Assembly (NCBI GenBank): GCA_037447655.1
Contig: JBBHKE010002840.1
Span: forward strand, 66,602 to 115,069
DNA: 48,468 nucleotides
Origin: Zygnema cylindricum
Lineage: Eukaryota > Streptophyta > Zygnematophyceae > Zygnematales > Zygnemataceae
Direction of reading: 5' to 3'
The notes under the pieces were generated by a model that did no database searches, was not told the origin of the DNA, and worked only from the letters and a program-made list of their open reading frames with translations. Shown here one piece after another: positions 1-10,500 of this stretch. Made by a program: the position numbers and the translations under genes. Numbering within the stretch: position 1 is the first letter of the stretch; every line of letters starts with the position of its first letter.

Positions 1-244
1 CAACGGTTGTGAGAACATGTTAGCATGCTTATACTGCATACTAGTATCATGTCCACACTAAATAAAGCCTCAGATTGACCAACCAGGTTGCCCATCCGCG
101 TTTTTTTTTTTTCCGGGTTTTTTTTCCGGCGGAATGTCATCCTACGCCGCGTCAGTTCGCTAAAAAATTTCGTCAGGTGGCGTGCACTGTACTATGATCA
201 TACGTCATATTCGTACGATTGTACAAGAGTGTTGGCAACGCACA
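1..244. other. unassigned left flank
   Basis: No gene or element was recognised here. It contains two T-homopolymer tracts with CCGG-rich joints (about 101-132) and several GTAC tetranucleotides. The short open frame across it starts in the homopolymer and has no family resemblance. Confidence 0.4.
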
Positions 245-340
245 CCCATACAATATGCCTACTCTACGCGAGTTTTAGTGCCGAGTTTTGTGCGCCTACC
301 AAAGGCCTACCATAAAAACGCCTACTTTTGAACTATGCTT
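245..340 (+). repeat. dispersed repeat D, copy 1
   Basis: This roughly 96-bp stretch begins CCCATACAATATGCCTA and ends TTTTGAACTATGCTTA. Both ends recur in the same order at 12695-12946, as does the inner motif ACCAAAGGCCTAC. At this copy the repeat is followed directly by a T-family element; at the other copy it is followed by a hairpin MITE. It is probably a fragment of an older element. No coding capacity is visible. Confidence 0.6.
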
Positions 341-1234
341 ATCGGTTATCGAACGGTCAGAGGTACCTATATATCGGTTCGAGACCAACAAATTCCATAT
401 TGGCGATATCTTTAAAAATAAATAGTACGCATACTATAGTACCTTATTATATACTGTATTATAAAATTTACATTATATAGCGTGGCATGCCACGTCTACG
501 AATCTGTTCCGTAACTATCTAATTGCAAACTTTTACGGACAACGCGGCACAAAAAACGTTGGCTGGTTAACTGAACAGAAATTTTACAGAAAAGTACGGA
601 ATTGTACCAACAAACTGGTGAACATGGAACGGGAAATGGACGGCGGACACAAAGTACAACGGACGCAAAATAACATTCTGCGCGCCGCCAAAATTAAACG
701 GACGACTTGGAATGAGAAAATATGACGGTCAGCGTGAGCGCCGACATCCCGGAATGGCTCTTTTGGCGGCATATGCCAAAAAAGCCGACAGGTTGACACG
801 TGGCTCCCACTGGGTCCCAAGGAAGAAAGGGACAAAGCCATGGCGTCGGATGTGAAAGGTACATCGTTTTATTGTATCCGTACCAAAATTGTACACACCT
901 CATGGCGGCTACTGTACTTTCTGTGCTTGTACAACTGTACAATAACAGTGATATGATTGGTAGACACCTCAGTAGATAGGGGTTGTGAGTAGGGCGCGTC
1001 CGGGGAATATGACGTACAGTTGAGTGTACTTGCCGTAAATTTATCTGTACGGTCCATACATATATCACTGATAGTTATCGATATTGGTGTTATCGCCGAT
1101 AAATACCAATAAATATCAGCTATTTATCGGTGATAATACCGATAACGATATATCGTAACAATGTATCGATTATCGGGTACCCAAAAAAAGGTCCATATCG
1201 GTTATCGACAAATCCTTACCGATACACAACACTA
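340..1234 (+). mobile_element. T-family non-autonomous element, copy 1 (5' truncated)
   Basis: It is co-linear with 19755-20608 over almost its whole length. The shared start is the TTATCGGTTATCGAACGG region and the shared end is ACACAACACTA. The first ~55 bp, including the left terminal inverted repeat present in the other copy, are missing. The interior at about 590-1025 carries a G-box (GACACGTGGC at 795-804) and a CAGTAGATAGGGG motif near 970. The flanks are rich in short TATCG palindromes. No transposase is encoded. The TAGTGTTGTGT termini resemble hAT termini, but classification is tentative. Confidence 0.65.
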
Positions 1235-1335
1235 CCAATTAGGCTCAAGTTCGTCACAGTGACGGCTCAAAATTTTGGGCTCGGTTCGTTCGCTTCCACT
1301 AGATCTGCTAGTATCGGTTGGGAGGGCCCAAAGGC
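1235..1335 (+). repeat. 101-bp duplicated flank unit, copy 1
   Basis: Near-identical to 2525-2625, with only about five differences by eye. Both copies begin CCAATTAGGCTCAAG, contain GGGCTCGGTTCGTTCGC, and end GGGCCCAAAGGC directly before an H-family MITE. The repetition shows that flank plus MITE was duplicated as a unit, or that the MITE inserted at the same site twice. Confidence 0.8.
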
Positions 1336-1679
1336 CAGAGGTCGCAAACGGTCAACCGAAACCGTTATCGACCATTAACCGACCGCCCGCGCCGGATCCG
1401 AAACGGATTCGGTTGCCAAATTTTGGGGGTCGGGCGGTTACGGTCGGTAGATTCACCGGGAAAAAAAAACGGTCGGTTACCCTCAGTCAACCAAAAAACC
1501 AAAAAAAATGAAAATTTTGTACTGTCCCTATAATCCAACATTCTTGTACTTTGTACGCTTTGGCATCGTGGAAGTACGTGACATCATGATTAGCGTCGCA
1601 AATCTGACACGGTACTGTGATAAGCTATTTATTTCGCAAATCAAAGGGAACGCGACAAAGCGTCGCAAACCTGACACAA
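1336..1679 (+). mobile_element. H-family hAT-like MITE, copy H1 (3' truncated)
   Basis: It opens with CAGAGGTCGCAAACGGTCAA and continues with GACCG/CCGACCG subterminal motifs and a GGATCCG core, as in the copies at 19092 and 47198. The unit containing GCGTCGCAAA and CTGACAC is present, but the copy stops at 1679 where a mariner-like element begins, so its right terminus is missing. The left flank CCAAAGGC equals the target duplication of H2. It is non-coding. Confidence 0.75.
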
Positions 1680-2229
1680 TACACCGTCAATCGCTATTAG
1701 AGTAAAGGAATAAATAGCGTAAAAAAAATTAGTGTTATTAACACTAATCGGGAATTTTTTTTTTTTTGAAAAAAAATATATTTACTTATTAATCCCTAAT
1801 TGTATTTTGGGTTGTCCTGAATAATAAATACCCGCCCTTTCGATGTCTACAGTAATATGTGTAGACGTACAAAATCTGACAATTCGTACGCCGTCGCGCT
1901 GCTCACACGATCAACAGACGAACATATGAGAACGTGATTTTTGTCGACGAGTTTGCGTCTCTTTCTTCCAGTGCACATTCACATGTGTGCGCAATAATGT
2001 TAAATGTATTTTTATGCTTTTGTAATTCAAAAAGTACCATTTCGTACGGAGATACCTATCCGTACGCCACACTATTTCTATCACAATGTACTTCCACTAT
2101 TAATGTTAATTGAAAAAAAAACCTAATTAGAATAATAGAAAAAATAGAATTATGGATTGTATTTCAGGCTTTTTTTTTTGAAAAAATGGCACCGAATTGG
2201 CGTTATATACTCTAATAGCGATACCACGT
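1680..2229 (+). mobile_element. mariner-like MITE family C, copy 1
   Basis: It starts TACACCGTCAATCGCTATTA and ends with the inverse CTCTAATAGCGAT, although the last ~8 bp have diverged. A perfect palindrome, ATTAGTGTTATTAACACTAA, lies near the left end (about 1729-1748). Its interior is the reverse complement of 46080-46580: shared blocks include the CCTAATTAGAATAATAGAAA region, the GTACGCCACACTATTTC motif and the TTCAGGACAACCCAA/complement block. It carries no ORF of interest. Confidence 0.7.
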
Positions 2230-2524
2230 GTCCCTGTCCTTTGTCACCAAAGACGTCAATCCTAACTCAAAACCCTCAACGGCTCTAGATCTTACACATA
2301 AAACATCGACGGTCAATTCTCGTTGACACCAGAGACGAAGGCGACTACACCTTTTAGAAAAAGGGCAAAGCAAAAAGTGCATGCGTAATACGAAAGTGTA
2401 TACGGAATTCTTTCATACCGTACACTGTACGAGATATCGTACGGTACTGTATTGTACGGTACAGTACCATAGCAATCGACGGTTTGGGACGAAACATTCC
2501 AAATCGAGCCGAACCGAATCTGAA
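2230..2524. other. unassigned spacer with GTAC palindromes
   Basis: No gene was seen. Around 2420-2470 there is a cluster of short GTAC-containing palindromes (GTACACTGTACG, CGTACGGTAC, TGTACGGTACAGTAC) resembling those in the LTRs and T elements. This may be the remnant of another element. Confidence 0.35.
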
Positions 2525-2625
2525 CCAATTAGGCTCAAGTTCGTCACAGTGACGGCTCAAAATTTTGGGCTCGGTTCGTTCGCTTCCACTAGATCGGCTA
2601 GTATCGGATAGGAGGGCCCAAAGGC
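2525..2625 (+). repeat. 101-bp duplicated flank unit, copy 2
   Basis: This is the second copy of the unit at 1235-1335. It ends GGGCCCAAAGGC at the left border of H2. The last 8 bases (2618-2625, CCAAAGGC) also serve as the left half of the H2 target duplication. Confidence 0.8.
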
Positions 2626-3134
2626 CAAAGGTCGCAAAAGTCAAAACTTCCGATACCCGAATCCGACATCATATATTTTTTCAAAATCTGAACACCCGAA
2701 ATCCGCCCGCGTTATATCACGGTCCTAAAATGTTACCCATATCCGATACACGTTTATGGAAAAAAAAGTTAACCGAAACTTGATTTCTCGCTAGTACCCG
2801 TACCCCCCCGTACCCGAAAAAGTACAAATTTAATGGTACATCTCCCTCATGCCTTCCACGATACCAAGAGTACAAAGTACAATAATGGTGTATAGTATGG
2901 ACACTACTGTACTGTACAGTATTGTCGTGGAACGTACCTACGAAACCTTCAATTTTTTAGGTTTTTTTACTTACGCGGCCGTTCCCGAATTTTTTTTTTT
3001 TTTTTTTTAATAACCCGGCCTAATCCGGCCGGCCCCCAAAATTTGGCACCCGAATCCGTTTCGAATCCGATGCGGGCGATCAAGTACGGATCGGGTACAG
3101 ATTCATGTACCCGATTGCAACCTTTGCCAAAGCC
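2618..3134 (-). mobile_element. H-family hAT-like MITE, copy H2, with target duplication
   Basis: The element is 2626-3126 (501 bp). It is flanked by 8-bp duplications CCAAAGGC (2618-2625) and CCAAAGCC (3127-3134), 7/8 identical. The left terminus CAAAGGTCGCAAAAGTCAAA is the 'right' end of other family members, so this copy lies in the opposite orientation to H1 although its left flank is the same. The interior holds the RCCGAAAAAGTAC block and poly-T stretches, and the 62-bp minisatellite present in other copies is absent. No ORF resembles a transposase. An 8-bp TSD and CAGAGGT-type termini are typical of hAT elements. Confidence 0.8.
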
Positions 3135-3823
3135 CCTTCGAACGGTCGTACAACAGGTACGAGAAGTATGAAAAGGTACATGTATGACAAGAGTTAAACT
3201 TGGCAATGAAGGGGGACAAACATTGTGACGTATTGATTCCGAGGAAAACCGTACAAAATCGGGCTTAGTGCCACACATCTCACCGTTATTAGTGTTGATA
3301 ACACTAATTTTGTCACGGCTTTATTTGTGCCAAAATCGTAAAGTATTGTTATTAACATTAAAAAAGATGAAAGCTAGTATGGAAAGGTTTCATTTAGTAT
3401 TAACCACTTTGTATTATGTTAGTAGCCACGAAGAGCAAAAACATATCATTAATACAAAGCATATAACAGCGTAAAGTAACCAAAAATATTGTTCAACTTT
3501 TTTCTTATTTTATATGTTTCATACTATTTCCAAAACCCACAAGTATGCGTTTCGGTAAATGATGTCTAGGTACAGTCTTGCACGAGCACTTGAAATAGTC
3601 TTGATGACGACTCAATGTATGCCAAAATTAATGTTCATGTTTCGTTTTTCTTTGGAAAACTGTACACAAAATAACGTTAAATTAACATTTTTGATATGAT
3701 TTTTTTATTGGAAACCGTTCAGATGACTAAAACACCGAACGTCACTTTTTCTTGATTTTCTAAAAAAAAAAATATTTTTGGTCGGGCTTCATATTCGGTA
3801 AACGCCATAAAACAACAAATTAT
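3135..3823. other. unassigned intergenic stretch
   Basis: No gene was recognised. It contains a near-palindrome TATTAGTGTTGATAACACTA at about 3288-3307, similar to the one inside family C MITEs, which suggests a relic of that family. The small ORF at 3268-3474 is low-complexity and unsupported. Confidence 0.35.
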
Positions 3824-4279
3824 TAGTGTTTTGTATCACTTAAAATTATAGAGATAAAACTGATACAGATGGTTATCGGTTATCAAACGATGAGGGGTCT
3901 CGATATATCGCTCCGAGACCAACAAATTCCTTATCGGCGATAAAAGGGAAAAAATATAGAATGACATATGATAGTACTTTATATTATAATGTACTATATT
4001 TTTCATTGTTTATAGTTGACATGCCACGTATGACAATCTGTTCCGTACTTTGTTTACCGGAATAACGCGAGTTCAATAAAACAGAATAAACCGTATAACT
4101 GTTAGAACCGTACAATTATCGCCTATAGTTATCAAACCGATGTTATCACGGTAGAAAATATCGGTTTTTTATCGCGATGACACTGGAATCGACATATTGT
4201 GCCAATATATCAATTATCATTAGGCCTAAAAAAAAGGCCATATCATTAATCGGCAAATGGCTACTAATACACAACACTA
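3824..4279 (+). mobile_element. T-family element, copy 3 (short form)
   Basis: It starts TAGTGTTTTGT and ends ACACAACACTA, the same terminal inverted repeat as the 854-bp copy at 19755-20608. At 456 bp it lacks the central ~430-bp cassette with the G-box and CAGTAGATAG motifs; the outer parts (CGAGACCAACAAATTCC; the TATCG-rich right end) are retained. Flanking octamers CAAATTAT and CAAAGTAC match at 6 of 8 positions, a possible decayed target duplication. No coding capacity. Confidence 0.65.
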
Positions 4280-5029
4280 CAAAGTACCCACTGTTTTCCT
4301 AAGTGACAAACATGGCCCTAACACCCAATTGCCACCGAGATAAAGACGAAAAAAACTCCTTATTTCCTCCTTCAATATATAAGTCGTTATTAAAGCCAAC
4401 CACACCATATCCGGTAAACGCCCCAAGAGGCAACGGACCAATCAACATTTGTCCATTTTCTATTCCTTGTCGAGAGACACACTATCACTTAGGTGCGACA
4501 TCACCTGGCCATGAAAATGGAAAACGAAAACATGCCGAGGAAGTAATACAGTTGACACATAAAGACTGACAAGGTAGTTCCTATACTATCTCGAGTTTTT
4601 GATGGCCACACCAATATTAAACCGTAAGCTTGACAATTCCTATAAATCTCTAATGGATTTGTACTTGTTGGTGTTGAGGAGATTTTCCAAAACAATTTTG
4701 ATTTTCCAACAAAAAAGTCACGGATAAACTATCTATTAGCCATTTATCTCCCTTAAAAAACTGTGCAAACTGGAAAAACTTGGGAAGCTTGCACATTCAA
4801 ACAAAAATCACAATGCTTTTTATGCAAGAATACTCATAATTACAAAATTTCACAAAGTCTTGCCAATTAATGAGACTCTTACGAGCTATATGATGAGGCT
4901 CATGAGATTTATGTAGAAAAATGCTATAACAACTTCAAATATTGCCTATAATAAAACAAATGGAGACTGTTTGAACATAAAATACTAGTGAAGGAATTAA
5001 CGAGTGGAGTATCTCCTATCTCTTATCTT
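4280..5029. other. unassigned intergenic stretch
   Basis: No convincing gene or element was seen. The 88-residue frame at 4303-4569 has no motif that I recognise and could be chance. Composition becomes AT-rich towards the heptamer array. Confidence 0.35.
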
Positions 5030-5935
5030 GAATCTCTAATCTCTATTCTCTAGTATCTAATCTCTAATCTCTACCCTCTAATCTCTAATCTCTAATCTCT
5101 AATCTCTAATCTGTAGTCTTTAGTCTATAGTCTCTAGTCTCTAGTCTCTAATCTCTAGTCTATTGTATCTAATCTCTCATCTGTAATCTCTAATCTCTGA
5201 TCTGCAATCCCTAATCCCTAATCCCTAATCTTTAATCTCAATCTCAAGTTTCTAGTCGCTAGTCTTTAGTCTTTATACTTTTATCTCTAATCTCTAATCG
5301 ATTAGATTAAAGTTAGTTGATTATAGATTAGTCGATTAGAGATTAGATATTCAAGATTAGAGACCAAAGACCAAAGACCAAAGACTAGAGATTAGAGATT
5401 AGAGATTAAAGATCAGGGATTAGGGATTAGGGCTTACGGACTGGAGACTAGCGAGTAGAGACTAGAGATTAGAGATTAGAGACCAGAGATTTTAATTTAG
5501 CAAAAAGCCCTAATTTTGCTGCAAACCCGAAAACCAGATTTGCTCAAACCCTAAAACCGGATTTTCACAAACCCTAAATTTGCCGCAAACCCTAGATCTA
5601 GATCTGCAACAAATTCTATCCTTAGAGCAGATATTGAAAGATTATAGATTAGAGATTAGGGATTAAACATTAAAGATTAAGGAATAGAATTAGAGACTAA
5701 AGATTAGAGACTAGAGACTCAAGATTAGAGATTACAGATTAAAGATTAGAGATTAGGGCTTAGGGATTAAAGATAAGATCTAATCTCTAACCTTTAGTCC
5801 CTAATCTCTTATCTCTAATCTTTAGTCCCTAGTCTCCAATCTTTAGTCTCTAATCTCTAGTCTCTAGTCTTTAATCTCTATTATCTAATATTTAATCCCA
5901 AATCTCTAATCTTTAATCTCTAATCTTTGAACTCT
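5030..5935. repeat. telomere-like heptamer array with orientation switches
   Basis: A degenerate 7-bp repeat of TCTCTAA type (variants TCCCTAA, TCTCTAG, TCTTTAG) fills the region. It runs as TAATCTC on the + strand from about 5030 to 5290, as GATTAGA from about 5290 to 5490, and again as GATTAGA (about 5640-5780) followed by TAATCTC (about 5780-5935). Between 5490 and 5640 lies a segment containing AAACCCTAAA and AAACCCTAGA, close to the plant telomere repeat. Three tandem TCCCTAA units occur near 5205-5225. It has no coding content. Confidence 0.8.
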
Positions 5936-6547
5936 GATAGCTATCTTTATCTCGATCTCTCTCTATCTCTCTGTCTCTCCCTCTCTATCTCCCTATTTCT
6001 CTCATTCTTTCTCTCCCTCTCCCTCCCCCCCTCTCCCTCTCCCCCTCCCCCTCTCCGTCCTTCCCCCACTCTCTACCCCTCTCTTTCCCCCCTCTCTCTC
6101 CATCTCCTCCCCTCTCCCCTCTACCACTATCTCTCTTTTTCTCTCTCTCTCCCTCTGTCTCCCTCTCTCCCTTCCCCCTCTCTTCCACTCTCTCTTTTTC
6201 TCCCCCTCTCTCTCTCCCTCTATCTCTCCTTCTATCTCTCCCTCTCTCTTTTCATCTCTCACTCCCCTTCCTATCCCTCTCACTTTGCCTTTTTTCCTCC
6301 CTCCCTCCCTCCCTCCGTACCTACCTCCCTCAATTCCTTGCCTCCAACCAGCCATCTTTCTCTCCTTCCCTCCCCCCAACCCCCCTCTCCCTCTCCCTTC
6401 CTTCTTCCCAACCTCACTCCCTCTTCGCCCCCCAACCTCCCCTCTTCCCTCTCCCTCCCCCTATCAGGTCTACCCTCTCCCCCTCTCCCTCTCTCCCCCC
6501 TCACTCCCCGCCACCCACCCTCCTATTCTCCCGCTCCCTCTCCCGAC
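5936..6547 (+). repeat. CT-rich polypyrimidine tract
   Basis: About 610 bp of nearly uninterrupted CTCTCCC/CCTCCC sequence. All long ORFs here, on both strands, are simple Ser/Pro/Leu or Arg/Glu/Gly translations of the tract and are not genes. It abuts the 5' LTR of Copia element 1 exactly. Confidence 0.9.
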
Positions 6548-7597
6548 TGTAGAAATTGATGGTTCTTTTGAGTATTTTTTAGGTCTAAAATATAATGCAA
6601 AAAAGAAGCCGAGGCAATCTACCTCTAACTCCTCCTTTCAACTTCCACACTTGTTGTAGTCACTGAAAGTTGGAGAGGAAGCTAGAGCCAAGGCTGCCTA
6701 TGCTATCCACTGATTTACAGGTAGAAGATTAGTTGATATACGGGTAGTAGATTAGTTGATTTACAAAAATAAAACCTGTCGGAACCTAGATTTGATCCTG
6801 GTACCTACCTTCCGTCAAAGCTACTAGTAGCCAGTAGCTTTAGGAGTTTAGTCTACGACTACTGTTATGTCATATGAGGTTTGATAAACCTATGAATGTT
6901 TCCACGTCGACTAATTCATTTAACGGTAACTATTTACTGGATACATAAATTCGGTTATATAAAATAAGGATTAAGGTACGGAGAAGAAACAGGTACCGCG
7001 CATTTGTTTCGATAGCTAAACGAATACCGCGCAGGTATTTATGACGGCTAACATTGAAATCTGCATTTAATCGGACGGCCGAAATGAATGCCGAGATCGT
7101 AGAAGAGGATGACACATCAGATGACACGTGGCACCATGACATTGGATTTTGGCATCTCCAGGGATTACGGAAACAAATCCGGATATGACATGTGTCAACT
7201 TTTGGCTATGTCGTACAATGTCCGTACAAAAAGTACACCAGCACCTGTACTTTTTTGTACGACACAATAATATGATTAGAATCGTGTATCAGTAGATAGA
7301 GTTTTAGAGAGAGATAGGACTTCAAAAATTTTGGTAGATAGGACCCTCTTTCCCAGAGAGCTTCCAAACAAAAGGTCAACTTTGACCATCCATTACTTAC
7401 TGCTCAAGGGAGCAAATTCAAAGATTCTTTTTGCTATCGACTCAAAGGAGTCTTGCCTTTATACGGGTGAAGATGGTTAGAGTTTTTGTTTGCCTGGGTG
7501 GCATTTATTCTTGCTGAAGTACAAAGGGGTCAGGGTTATCCTAGAGGCTTCTAGCAAGCTGCCCTCTTTGAGAACCTATGGAGGTCTCACAGTTGAA
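6548..7597 (+). repeat. 5' LTR of Copia element 1
   Basis: It begins TGTAGAAATTGATGG and ends ACAGTTGAA directly before a primer-binding site. It is co-linear with the 5' LTR of element 2 (32161-33207). Recognisable inner landmarks are the antisense B-box-like AGATTTGATCC (6788-6798), paired TACCGCGC motifs (about 6995-7035), the G-box GACACGTGGC (7123-7132), GTAC palindromes around 7220-7262, and TCAGTAGATAGAG near 7290. The terminal CA has decayed to AA. Confidence 0.8.
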
Positions 7598-10500
7598 GGT
7601 TATCGGCCCACCCTCTAAGGTACCCATCTTTAATGGAACTGGCTTCATATACTGGGAAAGTATGATGACAGAAGCTCTATGCGAGAAAAGGTTTTGGGGG
7701 ATAATGATTGGGCGTGTGGGGCGTCCATCAAGTCTTGGCATCCCTCCAGGGTTTGGAGGAGGAAGATTCACCACGAAAGCATATCCATCTCCAACACAGG
7801 AGACAAATGAAAGGGAGGTGGTGGACAAAGGAAAGGAGAAGGAGACGACCACACCAAAAGCAATTGGTTTGGCATTCATGTCACCTATTCCGAGGAACGA
7901 AGCGAATGATACTGATACTTGGGACTTCAGCAATATGGCGGCAAAGCAGTTCATTCTCCGCCATCTTACTGAATGGCTTGCATCTCCTCATTTGGAAGTA
8001 GAGAGGGCATCCAATCTTTGGGTGGCTCTCATAGAGATATACCAAAGTGGTACAATTTAGGATCAATAGTTGGCTGGTCGAAAAATTAAGGAGTATGTAT
8101 ACAAAAGCGGGAATATGTTGGATTTTTGCAATGAGCTTGCTACACTTTTTATAGTACTAGAGAGTGTTGGAAAAGTTTTTAGTGAAAATGAAAAGGTTAA
8201 CTGTTTACTAATGAAGTTACCTGATGAGTTTGAGAAAATAGTCAACCGTGTGGAAGACTTGGCGGACTCAAGGTGGATATGGAACTCAGTGGTAGGGATG
8301 ATTCTCGTTCGGGAGAATACGATTGAGATCCGAAGGGGAGGAAAGAGTAGGCAAGCCTTGACAACTGGGACCGATTAAAGGAACAAGGATTCCCGGAAAC
8401 TGGTCTGAAATTACGGTGGGGGGACAGAGAAATCAAATCGACGAGTTCGGACAAAGGGCTCCCAAAAGTTAATGTCATTTTTGTAAGAAACCAGGGCACT
8501 ATATGGCAGAGTGCACAAAGCTAACCGAGCTTCGATTAAAAAAAGGGCAGACGAATGGAACCCCGAGAGGAAAGAAAAAGGCCTTTGGAACACAAGTACA
8601 TGAGGTGGAATCCGAAGATGAGGATGATGAGCTCTTATTAGATAAGGAGTTGGAGGCGACAAACGAGGTCGAAATTCCACGAAAGCAGAAATGTGCTTTC
8701 GGTGGATTGAAAGGTGAAGCAAGCAGGATTGTAGATTCAGGTGCCTCCATGCACATTTGTAAGGATAAATACCTGTTCCCTAAGATCAGAAAGATTCCTA
8801 CCGTAGAGATAGATTACGGGGATGGGAGGATAGTCACAACTACTCTTGTAGGATCAGTAGATCTAAAAGTGTTAGTAGAAGAAAAGACATCCATAGTTAC
8901 ATTCTCCAATGTATTGTTTATTCCGAAGCTGAACAAAAACCTCATCTCTACATCTGTATTAGATGATAAGGGTTTTGATACTAGCACTAGGAAAGGAGTC
9001 TTTATTGCTAGTTTTGAGGAGGAAGTTTATTTCACTGCTGAAAAAGGTAGCCAAGGGATGTCTAGCCTCATTTTAAGCAATGAAAAGAAGAAACTTTATT
9101 ATGTTGGTGTTCATTATATAATGTTGTGGCATAAGAGGCTTGGGCATGTGAATCTAGATAAGTTAAGAGAGATGAAAATGATGGAAGTGGTGGAAGGGAT
9201 TCAGTTTGGTGAAAGTGATAATCTAAGTGATTGTAGTGGATGTGCTCTGGGTAAAACACACAGGTTACCCTTCCAAAAAACTGCCACATATAAGGGAGAA
9301 AAGACTCAAGATTTAGTACACACAAATATTTGGGGGTCGGCCAGAGTGCCATCACCGGGAGGGAAGAGATTTATGAGATTTATGATGACTATCACAGATG
9401 ATTGGTCTCGGTATTCCAAGGTGTATTTTTTGAAAAACAAGTCAGAAGCTCAAGAATGTTTTAGACAATATAAAGCATGGAGCGAAAAACTCCGTGAAAC
9501 TCCAATCAAGATAGTAAGGAGTGACAATGGTGGAGAGTATACTTATAACCAATTGGAGGATTTTTTGAGGGAAGATGGAGTCCAACACCAAAAGACAGTT
9601 CCAGAAAACTCGGAACAAAATGGGGTAGCTGAAAGATGAAATAGGACACTAAGTAATACTGTTAGAAGTATGTTGTAGGATAACAAGATAGGAAAAAGGT
9701 TTTGGGCAAAAGCAATGAACCGTGCTAATTATCTCAAAAATAGAGTTTTTGCTTCAACTATAAAAGGTGAAACACCTTATGGGAGATGGACTGGCGAGAA
9801 ACCAGACATATCTCATTTAAAGGTTTTCGGCAGTCAAGTGTTGAGTCTAGATAGAGATCGGTCTAATTGGAAGCTAGATCATAAAGGAAAATCGGGGTAC
9901 CTATTAGGATATGATGAGGATTTTAAAGGATATAGAGTTTATGATCTAAAAAGGGAAGATATAATCTTAGTAAAGCATCTAGTAGTTATGGATGAAGGAA
10001 AGTCTGTGGATCCCTTCAAGTATACAAAGTTAATAAAAATCAGATTTGATTCAGAAAATTTTGATGACTTTGACCTTCCTAACTATCCACGTTTTAGAGA
10101 AGATGACATTCTTACAGGTACGAATCAAACCGAAAAAGATTAGGTTGCGGAAACTCTAGTGACAACACTACCTAAACCAAAAGATGTGGTGGAAATTGAT
10201 TCGGATTCACGGGACAGGGGAGAAGCCGAGATTGTTCGAAAGAACCCACGAGAACCATCTATTCCAACCACAGATTTTGAGGGAGGAAGGAGAAGTAGCA
10301 AAAGGTTGCAAGAAAAACAGGTAAATAACAAGGTAACAAAACTATCTCATCAAGATGAACGTCATACTTATGGAGAGGTGATGACTTCTCCAGAAAGGAA
10401 CGGGTGGAAGACAGCCATCAATAAGGAGATGGCCTCAATCATGGCAGCCGATACTTAGGAGTCGGTGGATTGTCCAACTAACCGAAAACCAATCGGTTCT

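Noticed and set aside
5927-6559. 210-residue ORF and several antisense ORFs
   Set aside because: They are translations of a CT microsatellite (Ser/Pro/Leu or Arg/Glu/Gly only) with no domain or codon structure.
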